Assembly (NCBI RefSeq): GCF_900110245.1
Contig: NZ_FOCZ01000003.1
Location: 1-64,000, forward strand
Direction: 5' to 3'
DNA: 64,000 bases
Source of the DNA: Niastella yeongjuensis
GTDB taxonomy: Bacteria > Bacteroidota > Bacteroidia > Chitinophagales > Chitinophagaceae
In this document: in pieces, positions 46,879 to 56,446 of the stretch
How the letters are laid out: each line of letters starts with the position of its first letter
How positions within the stretch are numbered: position 1 is the first letter of the stretch
Notes under the pieces: model-generated
The model's database searches: none
Seen by the model: the letters and a program-made list of their open reading frames with translations, nothing else
What the model was told of the DNA's origin: nothing
Program-made: the position numbers and the translations under genes

Positions 46879-48036
46879 TTATTCTTCTTTCATCTGACTC
46901 ACCAGCCAGGTGATCAAAATGCCCAGCAGCGCAATAATGGCTATTGACCAGCGCAGGTTAAATGCTTCTGCAATGAAACCAACCATGGGCGGCACAATTA
47001 AAAAGCCAAAGTAACCAATGGTTGAAACGCCTGCAATAGCCGGTCCTCCACTCATGTGTTTTACTTTACCCGCCATGCTGAACACCATCGGTACTACACA
47101 CGACAAGCCAAAGCCTGCCATCATAAAACCCAGTCCCGTAGTAACGATATAAGGGAAAATAGCAGCCAGCAATAATCCGGTTAAAATAAACAGCCCGCTG
47201 TATTTCAAAACGGCTTTTACGCCAAAGCTGTTGGCGAGTTTATCGCCCAGAAACCGGCCCAGCGTTACTGCCACCATATAAAATGCATAACCCGCAGTAG
47301 CTATTTCTTTCGAAGCATGCACGGCTTTTTTCAGGTAAATAGCGCTCCAGTCGTACATGGTACCTTCGCAGGCCATGGCGGCAAAACACATAAAGCCCAG
47401 TTTAAGCAGGGCCTTATCAGGCATCCTGAATTTTGTTTTTTGCAAACGCTCATGCGGCTGCGGTTGCTGGTGTACGCTATCCTTGAAGAAGATGATACAA
47501 GTCGTGGTCAGTAAAATACAAACCGACAGGAAATGCCAGGAGGGGGGAACGCTGAAAGAAACGAGCAGCGAACCGAGGGCTGCGGCAATAAAACCGGCTA
47601 CACTCCAAATGGCATGAAACGTGGCAATGATAGAACGGTCGTATAGTTTTTGCACCCCAATAGATTGGGCATTGGCCGAAATATTGAACAGGTTACGGGA
47701 TGACCCAAAAAAGAACAACACCACCACCAGTTGCCAGGTCTGTTGGGTAAACCCAACCAGGCACAACATAATATTGAACAGAACGGCACCGGCGAACATG
47801 ATGTAACGGCTGCTGAAACGGCGCAATAGATAACCGGTAACAGGCAGGGTGCACATCAAACCAGCTGGTAAAGCAAAGAGAACCGCACCAAGCTGTCCTT
47901 CACTCAAATGCAAATTCTGTTGAATGGTAGGGATGCGGGAGGCCCAGGACGAAAATCCAAAACCTGAAACAAAAAAGAAAACAGCGGTTGCAATACGGGA
48001 TTTCCGGGGCGAGTCGCTGATTGGAGCACTAGTCAT
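46879..48036 (-). CDS. MFS transporter, YbjJ-like
   Basis: Inner-membrane major-facilitator protein of 385 residues with about 12 hydrophobic segments. The N-terminal pattern FFVSGFGFSSWASRIPTIQQNL resembles the YbjJ/fucose-permease-like group (COG0738). Substrate unknown; sugars or amino sugars would suit the chitinase neighbourhood, but this is inference. The AraC gene lies 136 bp upstream on the same strand. Confidence 0.85.
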   Translation of the reverse strand: MTSAPISDSPRKSRIATAVFFFVSGFGFSSWASRIPTIQQNLHLSEGQLGAVLFALPAGLMCTLPVTGYLLRRFSSRYIMFAGAVLFNIMLCLVGFTQQTWQLVVVLFFFGSSRNLFNISANAQSIGVQKLYDRSIIATFHAIWSVAGFIAAALGSLLVSFSVPPSWHFLSVCILLTTTCIIFFKDSVHQQPQPHERLQKTKFRMPDKALLKLGFMCFAAMACEGTMYDWSAIYLKKAVHASKEIATAGYAFYMVAVTLGRFLGDKLANSFGVKAVLKYSGLFILTGLLLAAIFPYIVTTGLGFMMAGFGLSCVVPMVFSMAGKVKHMSGGPAIAGVSTIGYFGFLIVPPMVGFIAEAFNLRWSIAIIALLGILITWLVSQMKEE

Positions 48037-48107
48037 ACTAAGAATACAACGAGATTAATGGGTCAATCAATTTATTTATAGGGACGTTTACGGTTCGAGG
48101 TTCAGGA

Positions 48108-48170
48108 AACCTTAAACCTTAAACTTTCAACTCTGAACTTTGAACTTTCAACTTTAAACTGGGAACGCTG
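48108..48170. repeat. Heptad array, 9 units
   Basis: Units aacctta/aacctta/aactttc/aactctg/aactttg/aactttc/aacttta/aactggg/aacgctg, exactly 63 bp, end two bases from the AraC stop codon. This is a degenerate relative of the perfect array at 27260-27382. Confidence 0.88.
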
Positions 48171-48172
48171 AA

Positions 48173-49063
48173 CTAAGCTGTAGCCGCTACTACCAATTTC
48201 TTATCAACCATTACCTGTTTTCGATAACCGGTTGGGCTAACGCCTTTGTATTTTTTAAAGATGCGGTTCAAATGGCTTTCGTCAGTGAAATGTAATTCAA
48301 AGGCAATCTCGTTAATACGCATATCGCTGTGGATCAGTCTTGCTTCTACCAGCCTGAGTTTGTAGTTGGTGATGTAGGTTTGTAAGGTTTCGCCGGTATG
48401 CTTTTTAAAATATTCGCTGAGGTAATTGACGGAGATCTGAAAGGCGTTGGCAATCTGCTCTGCCTTTAATAATTCGGGTTTATAAATATTGGACTGCACA
48501 TAATGGATGATCTTTAGTGTAGTATCATCATTATTGGCATCGGGTTTCATGCGCTTGGGTACCTTTATATATATGTTGCGGGCCACAATTGAGATCACCG
48601 TGTTCACTATCTGATGAATGATCTCCTGGTGATAGGGTTCTTTATTGATGTGTTCTTTTATCAATCCGTCTATCAATGCCTTTACCAGTACGCGATCGCT
48701 CATCCCTTTCAAGATGCAGCCGGGTGAATGGGTGGTGTTATGGAAAATGTATTCCAGCTTATTGATCCATTCTTTTTGCAGGCTGTTGGCCTGTTCGTTT
48801 TGCGACTTGAAATAGATGTCATTGAAACGGATCAGGAAAAATTTTGTAGTTGTTTTAACAGTTACTTTATGCACGTCCTGGGGGGTAAGCAGAAACAAAT
48901 GACCGTTGCAATACTCGAATTTATTTTTATTAATGCAGTGAGTGCCAGTGCCGTCGATGATATAAACCAGTTCAAAGAAGTTGTGCTTGTGGGCAGGTTT
49001 CAGCACTTCATCGGTCTCCTTGTAAACGATCTCGAAGGGATGGTGGAGGTGTTCTACGTTCAT
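48173..49063 (-). CDS. AraC-family transcriptional regulator
   Basis: Protein of 296 residues with an N-terminal cupin sensor domain (about 5-130, KPAHKHNFFELVYIIDGTGTH) and two C-terminal helix-turn-helix units (about 195-290, ending FTDESHLNRIFKKYKGVSPTGYRK). ATG at 49063 is favoured; nine extra codons upstream are possible. It diverges from the TolC-RND-adaptor efflux operon and is the likely regulator of it. Two TGTACA sites, 21 bp apart, lie just upstream. Confidence 0.93.
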   Translation of the reverse strand: MNVEHLHHPFEIVYKETDEVLKPAHKHNFFELVYIIDGTGTHCINKNKFEYCNGHLFLLTPQDVHKVTVKTTTKFFLIRFNDIYFKSQNEQANSLQKEWINKLEYIFHNTTHSPGCILKGMSDRVLVKALIDGLIKEHINKEPYHQEIIHQIVNTVISIVARNIYIKVPKRMKPDANNDDTTLKIIHYVQSNIYKPELLKAEQIANAFQISVNYLSEYFKKHTGETLQTYITNYKLRLVEARLIHSDMRINEIAFELHFTDESHLNRIFKKYKGVSPTGYRKQVMVDKKLVVAATA

Positions 49064-49381
49064 ACCTGTAAATGTACAGAATAAACCCAAAATTGTACAA
49101 GTGAATATCCGGCAGGTATTTGCAATTTTACAGTCCTATAGCAAACATGTATATCCTGAACATTTGTCCAATCATTGATAACCTGCCTGATGAACAGGGA
49201 CAAACATAACGACCCTGCTACGATGCAGCCATTAAAATCAGATTAAAAAAGCGAAGTATATCTTCTTCTGTATAGAAGAGACGTTCCTTCGTTAACGCTC
49301 AATTAACAACCAAACATGTTCTTACGCGAAAGAAGTTATGGGTTAAGATCTCTAAATACATCAACAACCCAAAAAAGTACT
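49064..49381. promoter_or_regulatory. Divergent control region, AraC/efflux
   Basis: Shared promoter region of the AraC gene and the efflux operon. TGTACA occurs at 49073-49078 and at 49094-49099, a 21-bp spacing equal to two helical turns, as expected for an AraC-type dimer or paired sites. The frame open from 49316 is taken as leader; the TolC start is placed at 49382. Confidence 0.5.
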
Positions 49382-50791
49382 ATGCGGATTAATGCATTCC
49401 CGGCTCTTGCTATAATAGGTTTGCTATTGCTGGGCACTCAGGAAAACGCAACAGCGCAATCAACACAACCGTTGACTTTGTCTGACGCCATTAATACCGG
49501 ATTAAAAAATTACCAAAGCATACAGGCAAAACGTAGTTACCTGAATGCGTCGACTGCATTGGTGCAAAACACCCGCAATGAGTATTTGCCCAACGTGATC
49601 GCCTCCGTACAACAGGATTTTGGTAATATCAACGGTCAATACGGTCCACTGGCGGCAGTAGGTGGTATAGCCGGTGTGTCATCAAGCGGTCCGGTAAGCC
49701 CTAACCAAAACTGGAACTCCTCTTTTGGCGGGTTATACTTTTTAAATACCAACTGGGAAGTATATTCATTTGGCCGGTTGAAATCAAAGATCAACCTGGC
49801 TACCGCACAGGTGCAACGTGATTCAGCCGATCTGATGCAGGAACAGTTTATCCAAAGCGTAAAAATTGCCGGTGCTTATTTAAACCTGCTTACCGCTCAA
49901 CGTTTGTTGAAGACAGCAGAATCAAATCTTGACCGGGCTTTATATGTAAAAGAAGTGGTTACGGCGCGTACCCGTACCGGTTTAAATGCCGGCGTTGATT
50001 CCTCCATCGCTAATTCGGAAGTATCACGGGCGCGGCTGGCCATCATCGATGCCCGGAACAGCGAACTGCAATATCGTAACCTGCTGGCGCAGTTGCTAAA
50101 CGTACCCCCTACAGCGTTTAGCCTCGATACTACCTATATAAATAAGGCGCCGGTTGAGCTCAACACCAATGTGGCTATTTCTCAAAACCCACAGGTGAAG
50201 TTCTTCCAGGCACGCATCAATCAAAGCGACTATACCGCTGCGTACCTCAAGAGAAGTATTTTACCGGGTTTGAACTTGTTTGGTATTATTCAAACCAAGG
50301 GTTCCGGATTCGATTATACGTATACACCTACCAATCCCAAATATTCACACGATTATTTTGAAGGCATAAAACCTACCCGTACCAACTATGTGGCCGGGGT
50401 GTCTATTGCCTGGAATATTACCAGCCTGGCAAAAATAAAGAACCAGGTAAAAGCACAGCAGTTCCTTACTGAAGCTTATAAAAATGAATACGAACTGGTG
50501 ACCACCCAACTGCAGGACCAACTGGTACTGGCCGATCAGCGCATTCAGAACAGTTTGCAAAGTGTGCAGGAAGTACCGGTACAATTCAAAGCGGCTTCCG
50601 ATGCCTATTTGCAAAAAAGCGTTTTATATAAAAATGGATTGACCAACATCGTTGACGTACAACAGGCGCAATATGCATTGAACCGGGCCGAAGCAGATCT
50701 GAATGTGGCCTATATTAATGTATGGCAGTCGTTGTTACTGAAAGCAGCCTCTGCCGGCGATTTCGACCTTTTTGTAAAACAAGTTAAGTAA
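49382..50791 (+). CDS. TolC-family outer-membrane efflux protein
   Basis: Outer-membrane channel component of 469 residues. Signal peptide (MRINAFPALAIIGLLLLG, cut near residue 26). Two repeated OEP helical halves form the trimeric tunnel, with long amphipathic helices in each half and conserved VDVQQAQYALNRAEADL near the C terminus. Start at 49382 is chosen because it opens the signal peptide. First gene of the order TolC, RND pump, adaptor; a hairpin lies in the 107-bp gap before the pump. Confidence 0.92.
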   Translation: MRINAFPALAIIGLLLLGTQENATAQSTQPLTLSDAINTGLKNYQSIQAKRSYLNASTALVQNTRNEYLPNVIASVQQDFGNINGQYGPLAAVGGIAGVSSSGPVSPNQNWNSSFGGLYFLNTNWEVYSFGRLKSKINLATAQVQRDSADLMQEQFIQSVKIAGAYLNLLTAQRLLKTAESNLDRALYVKEVVTARTRTGLNAGVDSSIANSEVSRARLAIIDARNSELQYRNLLAQLLNVPPTAFSLDTTYINKAPVELNTNVAISQNPQVKFFQARINQSDYTAAYLKRSILPGLNLFGIIQTKGSGFDYTYTPTNPKYSHDYFEGIKPTRTNYVAGVSIAWNITSLAKIKNQVKAQQFLTEAYKNEYELVTTQLQDQLVLADQRIQNSLQSVQEVPVQFKAASDAYLQKSVLYKNGLTNIVDVQQAQYALNRAEADLNVAYINVWQSLLLKAASAGDFDLFVKQVK

Positions 50792-50819
50792 GAGACAAGG
50801 CAATAAGACCAGGCAACAA

Positions 50820-50850
50820 GGCGTGCCACGGTTCAAAACCATGACATGCC
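50820..50850 (+). other. Intercistronic hairpin
   Basis: Imperfect stem ggcgtgccacggtt/accatgacatgcc around a short loop, without a T-run, between the tolC-like gene and the pump gene. It may tune mRNA stability or partial termination. Confidence 0.4.
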
Positions 50851-50898
50851 TGGAAAGTTAGACAATAGACAAAAGTTAGTATTCCCTAAATAGAGTTT

Positions 50899-53800
50899 AT
50901 GAATCTGATTAGATTAGCATTACGGAAACCCATAACGATACTGGTGTTGGTAGCGGGGTTGTGCTTTTTTGGTGTTAGCGCCGTGCGGAGCATCAAAATA
51001 GACATCTTCCCTTCTCTCGATCTGCCCGTTATTTATATTTCCCACCCATTTGGTGGTTATACCCCTACCCAAATGGAAGCCTTCTTCGGTAAGAACTATG
51101 TGAACCTGTTGTTGTATGTATCTGGTGTAAAAAGCATCGAGACAAAAAATATTCAGGGTCTAACGTTGATGAAGCTGTCCTTCTATCCCGGAACCAATAT
51201 GGCCCAGGCTGCAGCGGAGGTCAGCGCTTACTCCAACCGTGCGCAGGCGATCTTCCCCAATGGATCGCAGCCACCGTTTATCCTGCGGTTCGATGCTTCC
51301 ACGCTGCCGGTGGGGCAGCTGGTGTTAAGCAGTCCTACCCGTAGCAATAACGAACTGATGGACCTGGCCAACGTATATGTGCGTTCTGCCTTTACCTCTA
51401 TTCCAGGTCTGGTTTCACCGGCGCCTTTTGGTGGTAACGTTCGTACCATCGTAATTAAAGCCGACCCCGAGTTGCTGCGCGCGCACAATATGACGCCCGA
51501 TCAGCTGGTGGCCGCCATTCGTATCAACAACCAAACGACGCCTTCCGGTAACGTACGTATCGGTGATAAGAACTATATTACCCCTACCAATACCCTCATC
51601 AAAACCGTAAAAGATTTTGAGAACATTCCTTTATTTAAAGGCAGTGTTCAGAACGTGTATCTGCGGGATGTGGCCACAGTAGAAGATGGTGCAGATATTA
51701 CTTCCGGTTTCGCCCTGGTAAATGGAAAACGCTCGGTATACCTGCCCATTACCAAATCGGCCGATGCCAGTACCTGGGAAGTGGTGCAGAACCTGAAAAA
51801 GGCGATGCCTAAATTCCAGGCCCAGCTACCAGATGATGTAAAACTGTCGTATGAATTCGACCAGTCGGTATATGTAATTAACTCGGTAAAGAGTTTGATC
51901 TCTGAAGGTGCCATTGGCGCCATTCTTACCGGTTTAATGGTGTTGTTGTTCCTGGGTGATGCCCGGGGTGCGTTGATCGTGATCCTGACCATTCCTACTT
52001 CTATTATCTCAGGCGTGTTGTTCCTGTCGCTGTTCCATCAAACCATCAATATCATGACGCTGAGTGGTCTGTCGCTCGCCATTGGTATCCTGGTCGATGA
52101 ATCGACGGTGACGATAGAAAATATACACCAGCACTTTGCCATGGGCAAGTCGAAGGCGACGGCCATCTGGGATGCGTGTAAGGAAATAGCCTTTCCCAAA
52201 TTGCTGATCCTGTTGTGTATTCTGGCGGTTTTTGCGCCGGCGTTCACGATGGGCGGTATCCCGGGTTCTTTGTTCCTGCCGCTGGCCCTGGCCATTGCAT
52301 TCTCCATGATCACTTCTTATTTCCTGGCGCAAACATTCGTGCCTATTCTGGCCAACTGGATCATGAAAGCACACCCTGCCAATCATGATTCCCAGGAGAA
52401 AATGCATGCCGCCATTGCCGGTGACCATGATACCTGGGACCAAAAGAAAATGCTGCTGGAAAAAGAAGAGAAGGATCTGAGCCGTTTTGAAAAACTGCGG
52501 AACCGCTTCCTGCGTTTCCTGGGCCGTTTGTATGTGGTGCGGAAACCAGTGGTGATTGCCTATGTGGTACTGGTAAGTGGTGCAGCGGTACTATTGCTGA
52601 ATAGCATCGGCCGCGACGTACTGCCCCAAACCAACAGCGGACAGTTCCAGCTTCGGTTACGCGCACCAGAGGGCACCCGTATTGAACGTACGGAAGGATA
52701 CATGCTGAAAGCCCTGGCCAACCTGGATGAGCTGGTAGGCAAAAAGAATATTTCGGTTACCTCGGCTTATATTGGGCAACACCCCGGTTTGTTCAGTACC
52801 AGCCCTATTTACCTGTTTATGCCCGGGCCCAATGAAGCGGTGGTGCAGGTACAGTTGAGCGAAGAATATGAGGAAAACCTGGATAAGCTGAAAGAAAGGA
52901 TCAGGGAGAAACTGGCCACTACCATGCCCGATGTGAAATTATCGTTTGAACCTATTCAGTTAACCGATAAGATCCTGAGCCAGGGTTCACCCACTCCTAT
53001 AGAAGTACGTATTGCGGGTAGAAATAAAAAGCAAAACGAGGCATATGCCAATAAGGTAATTGCCAAATTAAAAGAGATCTCTTATCTGCGTGATGTGCAG
53101 CTGGGTCAAAGCACCAAGTACCCCGCGCTCAATATCAATATTGACCGGAACAAGGCCGCGCAATTGGGCGTAGATGTGAGCGACATCTCGCGTTCGCTGA
53201 TCACTTCCACCTCATCATCCCGGTATACCGAAAAGAACGTGTGGGTAGATGAAAAATCGAACCTGTCATATGGGGTAATGGTATACGTACCGGAGAATAA
53301 AATGACCAGCCTTAACAGCATTGGTGAGGTCCCTGTGCTGACCAATCAACCACGCCCTGTATTAAGTGATGTGGCTACCATAACTCCCGATACAACATAC
53401 GGCGAAAACGATAACCTGGGTGCTATGCCTGTGTTAAGCGTTACCGCCAATATAAATCATAAAGACCTTGGTTCTGCAGCGCGTGATGTACAGAAAGCCC
53501 TGGCATCGATGGGTGAATTGCCACGCGGTTTAACCATTGAACCAATAGGTTTAACGAACGTATTGACCGATACGCTGGATAGCTTACAGAGCGGTTTGTT
53601 AGTAGCTATCGTAGTGATCTTCCTGATGCTGGCAGCGAACTTCCAGTCGTTCAAAGTATCACTGGTGATCCTGGCCACCATTCCGGCGGTAATTCTTGGG
53701 TCACTGATCATGCTGACAATGACCGGTTCTACCCTTAACCTGCAATCGTATATGGGTATCATCATGTCGGTGGGGGTATCCATTGCCAACTCGGTACTGT

Positions 53801-54132
53801 TAATTACCAATGCAGAACACCTGCGGTTACACAATGGCAATGCCTGGGAATCGGCCCGGGAAGCAGCCGCACTGCGGTTACGCCCTATCCTGATGACCAC
53901 CATTGCGATGGTGGCTGGTATGATCCCGATGGCTTCAGGTTTGGGTGAAGGCGGTGATCAGGCTTCGCCGCTGGGACGTGCCGTTATCGGCGGTTTGATC
54001 GCTTCTACTTTCGCGGCCCTGTTTATTCTGCCCATGGTTTTTGCCTGGATGCAGGGTAAAACAACCACCAAATCGGTGTCACTGGACCCAACCGATCAGG
54101 AAAGTAAATTTTATGAGGCAGACGCCGTATAG
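50899..54132 (+). CDS. RND efflux pump permease
   Basis: Inner-membrane proton-driven exporter of 1077 residues in the AcrB/HAE superfamily, with the two-fold repeat of membrane domain plus large periplasmic loop. The proton-relay region in helix 4 reads GILVDESTVTIEN, where AcrB has an Asp-Asp pair; here the second is Glu. The region around 480-540 carries an extra charged cytoplasmic segment (MHAAIAGDHDTWDQKK) between the two halves. Substrate could be drugs, bile-like compounds or lipids. Its neighbours supply the outer-membrane channel and the adaptor. Confidence 0.94.
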   Translation: MNLIRLALRKPITILVLVAGLCFFGVSAVRSIKIDIFPSLDLPVIYISHPFGGYTPTQMEAFFGKNYVNLLLYVSGVKSIETKNIQGLTLMKLSFYPGTNMAQAAAEVSAYSNRAQAIFPNGSQPPFILRFDASTLPVGQLVLSSPTRSNNELMDLANVYVRSAFTSIPGLVSPAPFGGNVRTIVIKADPELLRAHNMTPDQLVAAIRINNQTTPSGNVRIGDKNYITPTNTLIKTVKDFENIPLFKGSVQNVYLRDVATVEDGADITSGFALVNGKRSVYLPITKSADASTWEVVQNLKKAMPKFQAQLPDDVKLSYEFDQSVYVINSVKSLISEGAIGAILTGLMVLLFLGDARGALIVILTIPTSIISGVLFLSLFHQTINIMTLSGLSLAIGILVDESTVTIENIHQHFAMGKSKATAIWDACKEIAFPKLLILLCILAVFAPAFTMGGIPGSLFLPLALAIAFSMITSYFLAQTFVPILANWIMKAHPANHDSQEKMHAAIAGDHDTWDQKKMLLEKEEKDLSRFEKLRNRFLRFLGRLYVVRKPVVIAYVVLVSGAAVLLLNSIGRDVLPQTNSGQFQLRLRAPEGTRIERTEGYMLKALANLDELVGKKNISVTSAYIGQHPGLFSTSPIYLFMPGPNEAVVQVQLSEEYEENLDKLKERIREKLATTMPDVKLSFEPIQLTDKILSQGSPTPIEVRIAGRNKKQNEAYANKVIAKLKEISYLRDVQLGQSTKYPALNINIDRNKAAQLGVDVSDISRSLITSTSSSRYTEKNVWVDEKSNLSYGVMVYVPENKMTSLNSIGEVPVLTNQPRPVLSDVATITPDTTYGENDNLGAMPVLSVTANINHKDLGSAARDVQKALASMGELPRGLTIEPIGLTNVLTDTLDSLQSGLLVAIVVIFLMLAANFQSFKVSLVILATIPAVILGSLIMLTMTGSTLNLQSYMGIIMSVGVSIANSVLLITNAEHLRLHNGNAWESAREAAALRLRPILMTTIAMVAGMIPMASGLGEGGDQASPLGRAVIGGLIASTFAALFILPMVFAWMQGKTTTKSVSLDPTDQESKFYEADAV

Positions 54133-54192
54133 GATTGTAAAACGTTTTTAGTAAATAGTAATTTTGTAAGAATACCATAGAAAACAGCGCAT

Positions 54193-55350
54193 ATGCAACT
54201 GAGAAATTTAATACATAAAGCAAAGGGTCTGACGTCATTAGTCAATACTCCTTTGGCCCTGATCGCAGGCGTTGGCCTGATGGCTTTATTACCCGCCTGT
54301 AAAGAGACCAACGGAGAAGAACCCGCCAAAAATAAAGTGGAAGCCCCCGCTGCTGTACCCGCCCTGGAAACAGTGCCTTTACAAAAAGGCATGCTGTCTA
54401 CTAATTTGTCGATCCCCGGTGAGCTGATCGCTTTTCAACAGGTTGACCTGTATGCAAAAGAAAACAGCTTTGTAAAAAAGTTGTATGCAGATGTAGGCTC
54501 TGAAGTAAAGGCCGGCCAATTGCTGGCTACCATGGAAGCGCCTGAACTGACCTCACTGGAATCAGCTGCCCAGTCAAGATTGAAATCGCAGGAAGCCATT
54601 TATATAGCCAGTAAAGCCAATTACGACCGCTTACTGGAAACCAGCAAAACACCGGGTACCGTTTCTCAAAACGACCTGGACCAGGCCCTGGCTAAAAAGA
54701 ACTCTGATTTTGCACAATGGGATGCGGCAAAAGCGCAGTCCCGCGAAGTTGCCGACAGAAAGGGATACCTGGAGATCAGGGCGCCTTTCAATGGCGTGAT
54801 CACCACCCGTAACGCCAACCCCGGCGCCTATGTAGGCCCTTCCGGTAAAGGTTCTGAGTTCCCGCTGTTCACCCTGCAGGAGCAAAAGAAATTGCGTTTG
54901 GTGATCTATGTTCCGGAAGCGTATAGCGGTTACCTCGATCAACAGGATAAAGTGAACTTTACCGTAAATGCTTTCCCCAACGAAAAATTCACCGCCCAGG
55001 TAAAAAGACTGGCTGGCGCACTCGATCTGAAACTGCGTTCTCAACGCATAGAGATGGATGTGGCCAATGAGAAAAAGAGATTATTACCCGGCATGGTATC
55101 GAGTGTGAGCATTCCTTTGTCGACTAAGGACAGTTCATTCATTCTGCCTAAATCGGCTGTTGTAAGCTCGCAGGAAAGAGTGTTTGTGATCAGGGTAGTA
55201 AATGGAAAAGCGGAATGGGTAGATGTAAAGAAAGGCCGTGAGAATGATGGTAAAGTGGAAGTGTTTGGTGAGTTGACCGGCGGAGATACTATTGTGAAAA
55301 CAGGTAGTGAGGAAGTGAGAGATGGAAGTGCGGTTAATGTGAAGAAGTAG
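54193..55350 (+). CDS. RND periplasmic adaptor (membrane-fusion lipoprotein)
   Basis: Adaptor of 385 residues linking pump and channel. A signal sequence ends in the lipobox LLPAC (lipidated C36). Barrel-sandwich/lipoyl halves flank a short helical hairpin (about 105-165), followed by beta-barrel and membrane-proximal domains. Last gene of the efflux operon, 60 bp after the pump; a strong terminator follows at 55415. Confidence 0.93.
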   Translation: MQLRNLIHKAKGLTSLVNTPLALIAGVGLMALLPACKETNGEEPAKNKVEAPAAVPALETVPLQKGMLSTNLSIPGELIAFQQVDLYAKENSFVKKLYADVGSEVKAGQLLATMEAPELTSLESAAQSRLKSQEAIYIASKANYDRLLETSKTPGTVSQNDLDQALAKKNSDFAQWDAAKAQSREVADRKGYLEIRAPFNGVITTRNANPGAYVGPSGKGSEFPLFTLQEQKKLRLVIYVPEAYSGYLDQQDKVNFTVNAFPNEKFTAQVKRLAGALDLKLRSQRIEMDVANEKKRLLPGMVSSVSIPLSTKDSSFILPKSAVVSSQERVFVIRVVNGKAEWVDVKKGRENDGKVEVFGELTGGDTIVKTGSEEVRDGSAVNVKK

Positions 55351-55358
55351 TTGATAGG

Positions 55359-55382
55359 GTTGACACGTTTACAAGTTAACAC
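55359..55382. repeat. Period-8 array, 3 units
   Basis: Units gttgacac/gtttacaa/gttaacac directly after the adaptor stop. Related words occur at 21884 and 37232. Confidence 0.6.
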
Positions 55383-55414
55383 GTCTCAGTTATCAATAAA
55401 CATAGGAAAAAGCA

Positions 55415-55444
55415 AAAAGCCTCCCGGTGCATCGGGAGGCTTTT
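55415..55444 (+). terminator. Rho-independent terminator
   Basis: Perfect 12-bp stem AAAAGCCTCCCG/CGGGAGGCTTTT with a 6-nt loop. A and T runs on both sides allow action on both strands, between convergent genes. Confidence 0.9.
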
Positions 55445-55478
55445 GATTTATCAGGTTTTTCATTTTACTTGCTGTCTG

Positions 55479-55799
55479 TTAACCTTTCAACCTGTTAACT
55501 ATTCGCTCATGTAACTGCTTTACAAACTCAGTATTATCGTCGTCATTATACGTGCCATATCCGTCTACTAAAATGCCCAATGCACCTGAGGGGGCTTCAA
55601 TGGCAAATACAACTGCTTCATCGGCTGGGTCGCTGGGGCCTTCAAACCGGTATACTTCCTTTATCTCAAAATCATCGTGGTCATATTGCTTACCGAGTTG
55701 GTCGCAAACAAGCCGGTTATTACTGATATTAAAATCGTGCGAATACCCGCGTTTTTTCAGATCGGCCACTGCTTCGGTGATGGTGTCGTATGCGTACAT
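55479..55799 (-). CDS. Conserved hypothetical protein of about 100 residues
   Basis: Cytoplasmic protein of 106 residues, of a type common in Bacteroidota (pattern YDTITEAVADLKKRGYSHDFN, then EVYRFEGPSDPADEAVVFAIE, then LVDGYG). Such proteins are sometimes labelled phosphoribosylpyrophosphate synthetase in databases, but they are far too short and lack its motifs, so I would not use that name. It starts 22 bp after the hydrolase stop and may be in the same operon. Confidence 0.82.
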   Translation of the reverse strand: MYAYDTITEAVADLKKRGYSHDFNISNNRLVCDQLGKQYDHDDFEIKEVYRFEGPSDPADEAVVFAIEAPSGALGILVDGYGTYNDDDNTEFVKQLHERIVNRLKG

Positions 55800-55821
55800 A
55801 GTGAATGTGTTTGGTTCAAAG

Positions 55822-56445
55822 TTAGGATTCTTTGAAGATTAATTCACTCGCCTGATTGATCTCATCCTGATTGATGGTATGCCCCATATTCTTATAGATC
55901 TTTTGAGTAACCTGGGCATGCATGTCTGTCAGAATTTGGGTAGAAGCCAGTACCCGGTCAACCGGAACATGCGGGTCGGGATCGCTGGTACCTATGAAAA
56001 CAGGCGTTCCTGCAAAATCACCCGAATAATTCTCTTTATAGATCCTGTCGCCGATTAAACCGCCGGTAAAAGCCACGGCACCGCCATATTTGGCAGCATT
56101 GCGCGTTACGTATTCCAGCGTTAAACAGGCGCCCTGCGAAAAACCCAGGAAATAGATGTTCTCTGGTTTAATACCGCTTGCCTCGATATCTGCCACTAAT
56201 TCCTTTACCACTGCCAGCGCGCCCGATAACCAGGGTTCATTGTCTTTTGGCGCAGCCAGAAATGAATAGGGATACCACGTATTGTTGGTAGCCTGGGGCG
56301 CAAACAGCGCGAAGTCATTTACCGGCAAATACTGCGCTAAACCCAGAATATCTTCCGCACTGCCGCCACGTCCGTGTAGCATCACCAATGCTTTGGTGGC
56401 TTCGCCTGTTTGGTTCCCTGCTTTTATAACTTGTTTTGTGTGCAT
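55822..56445 (-). CDS. Carboxylesterase/phospholipase-like alpha/beta hydrolase (MhqD-like)
   Basis: Cytoplasmic serine hydrolase of 207 residues. LVMLHGRGG forms the oxyanion loop, GFSQGA carries the nucleophile serine, D175 or D177 in TSDPDPHVP and the histidine in KNMGHTI complete the triad. It starts one base after the dioxygenase stop, so the two are translationally linked. In Bacillus the mhqD/mhqO genes respond to quinones and similar electrophiles; the same pairing suggests that role here (inference). Confidence 0.88.
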   Translation of the reverse strand: MHTKQVIKAGNQTGEATKALVMLHGRGGSAEDILGLAQYLPVNDFALFAPQATNNTWYPYSFLAAPKDNEPWLSGALAVVKELVADIEASGIKPENIYFLGFSQGACLTLEYVTRNAAKYGGAVAFTGGLIGDRIYKENYSGDFAGTPVFIGTSDPDPHVPVDRVLASTQILTDMHAQVTQKIYKNMGHTINQDEINQASELIFKES

Positions 56446-56446
56446 A

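Noticed and set aside
52009..52443. 144-codon minus-strand frame in the RND pump gene
   Set aside because: Antisense shadow with composition bias of the complementary strand; no domain.
55479..55799. Phosphoribosylpyrophosphate synthetase name for the 106-residue protein
   Set aside because: Length is about a third of a true PRPP synthetase and no PRPP-binding motif is present.
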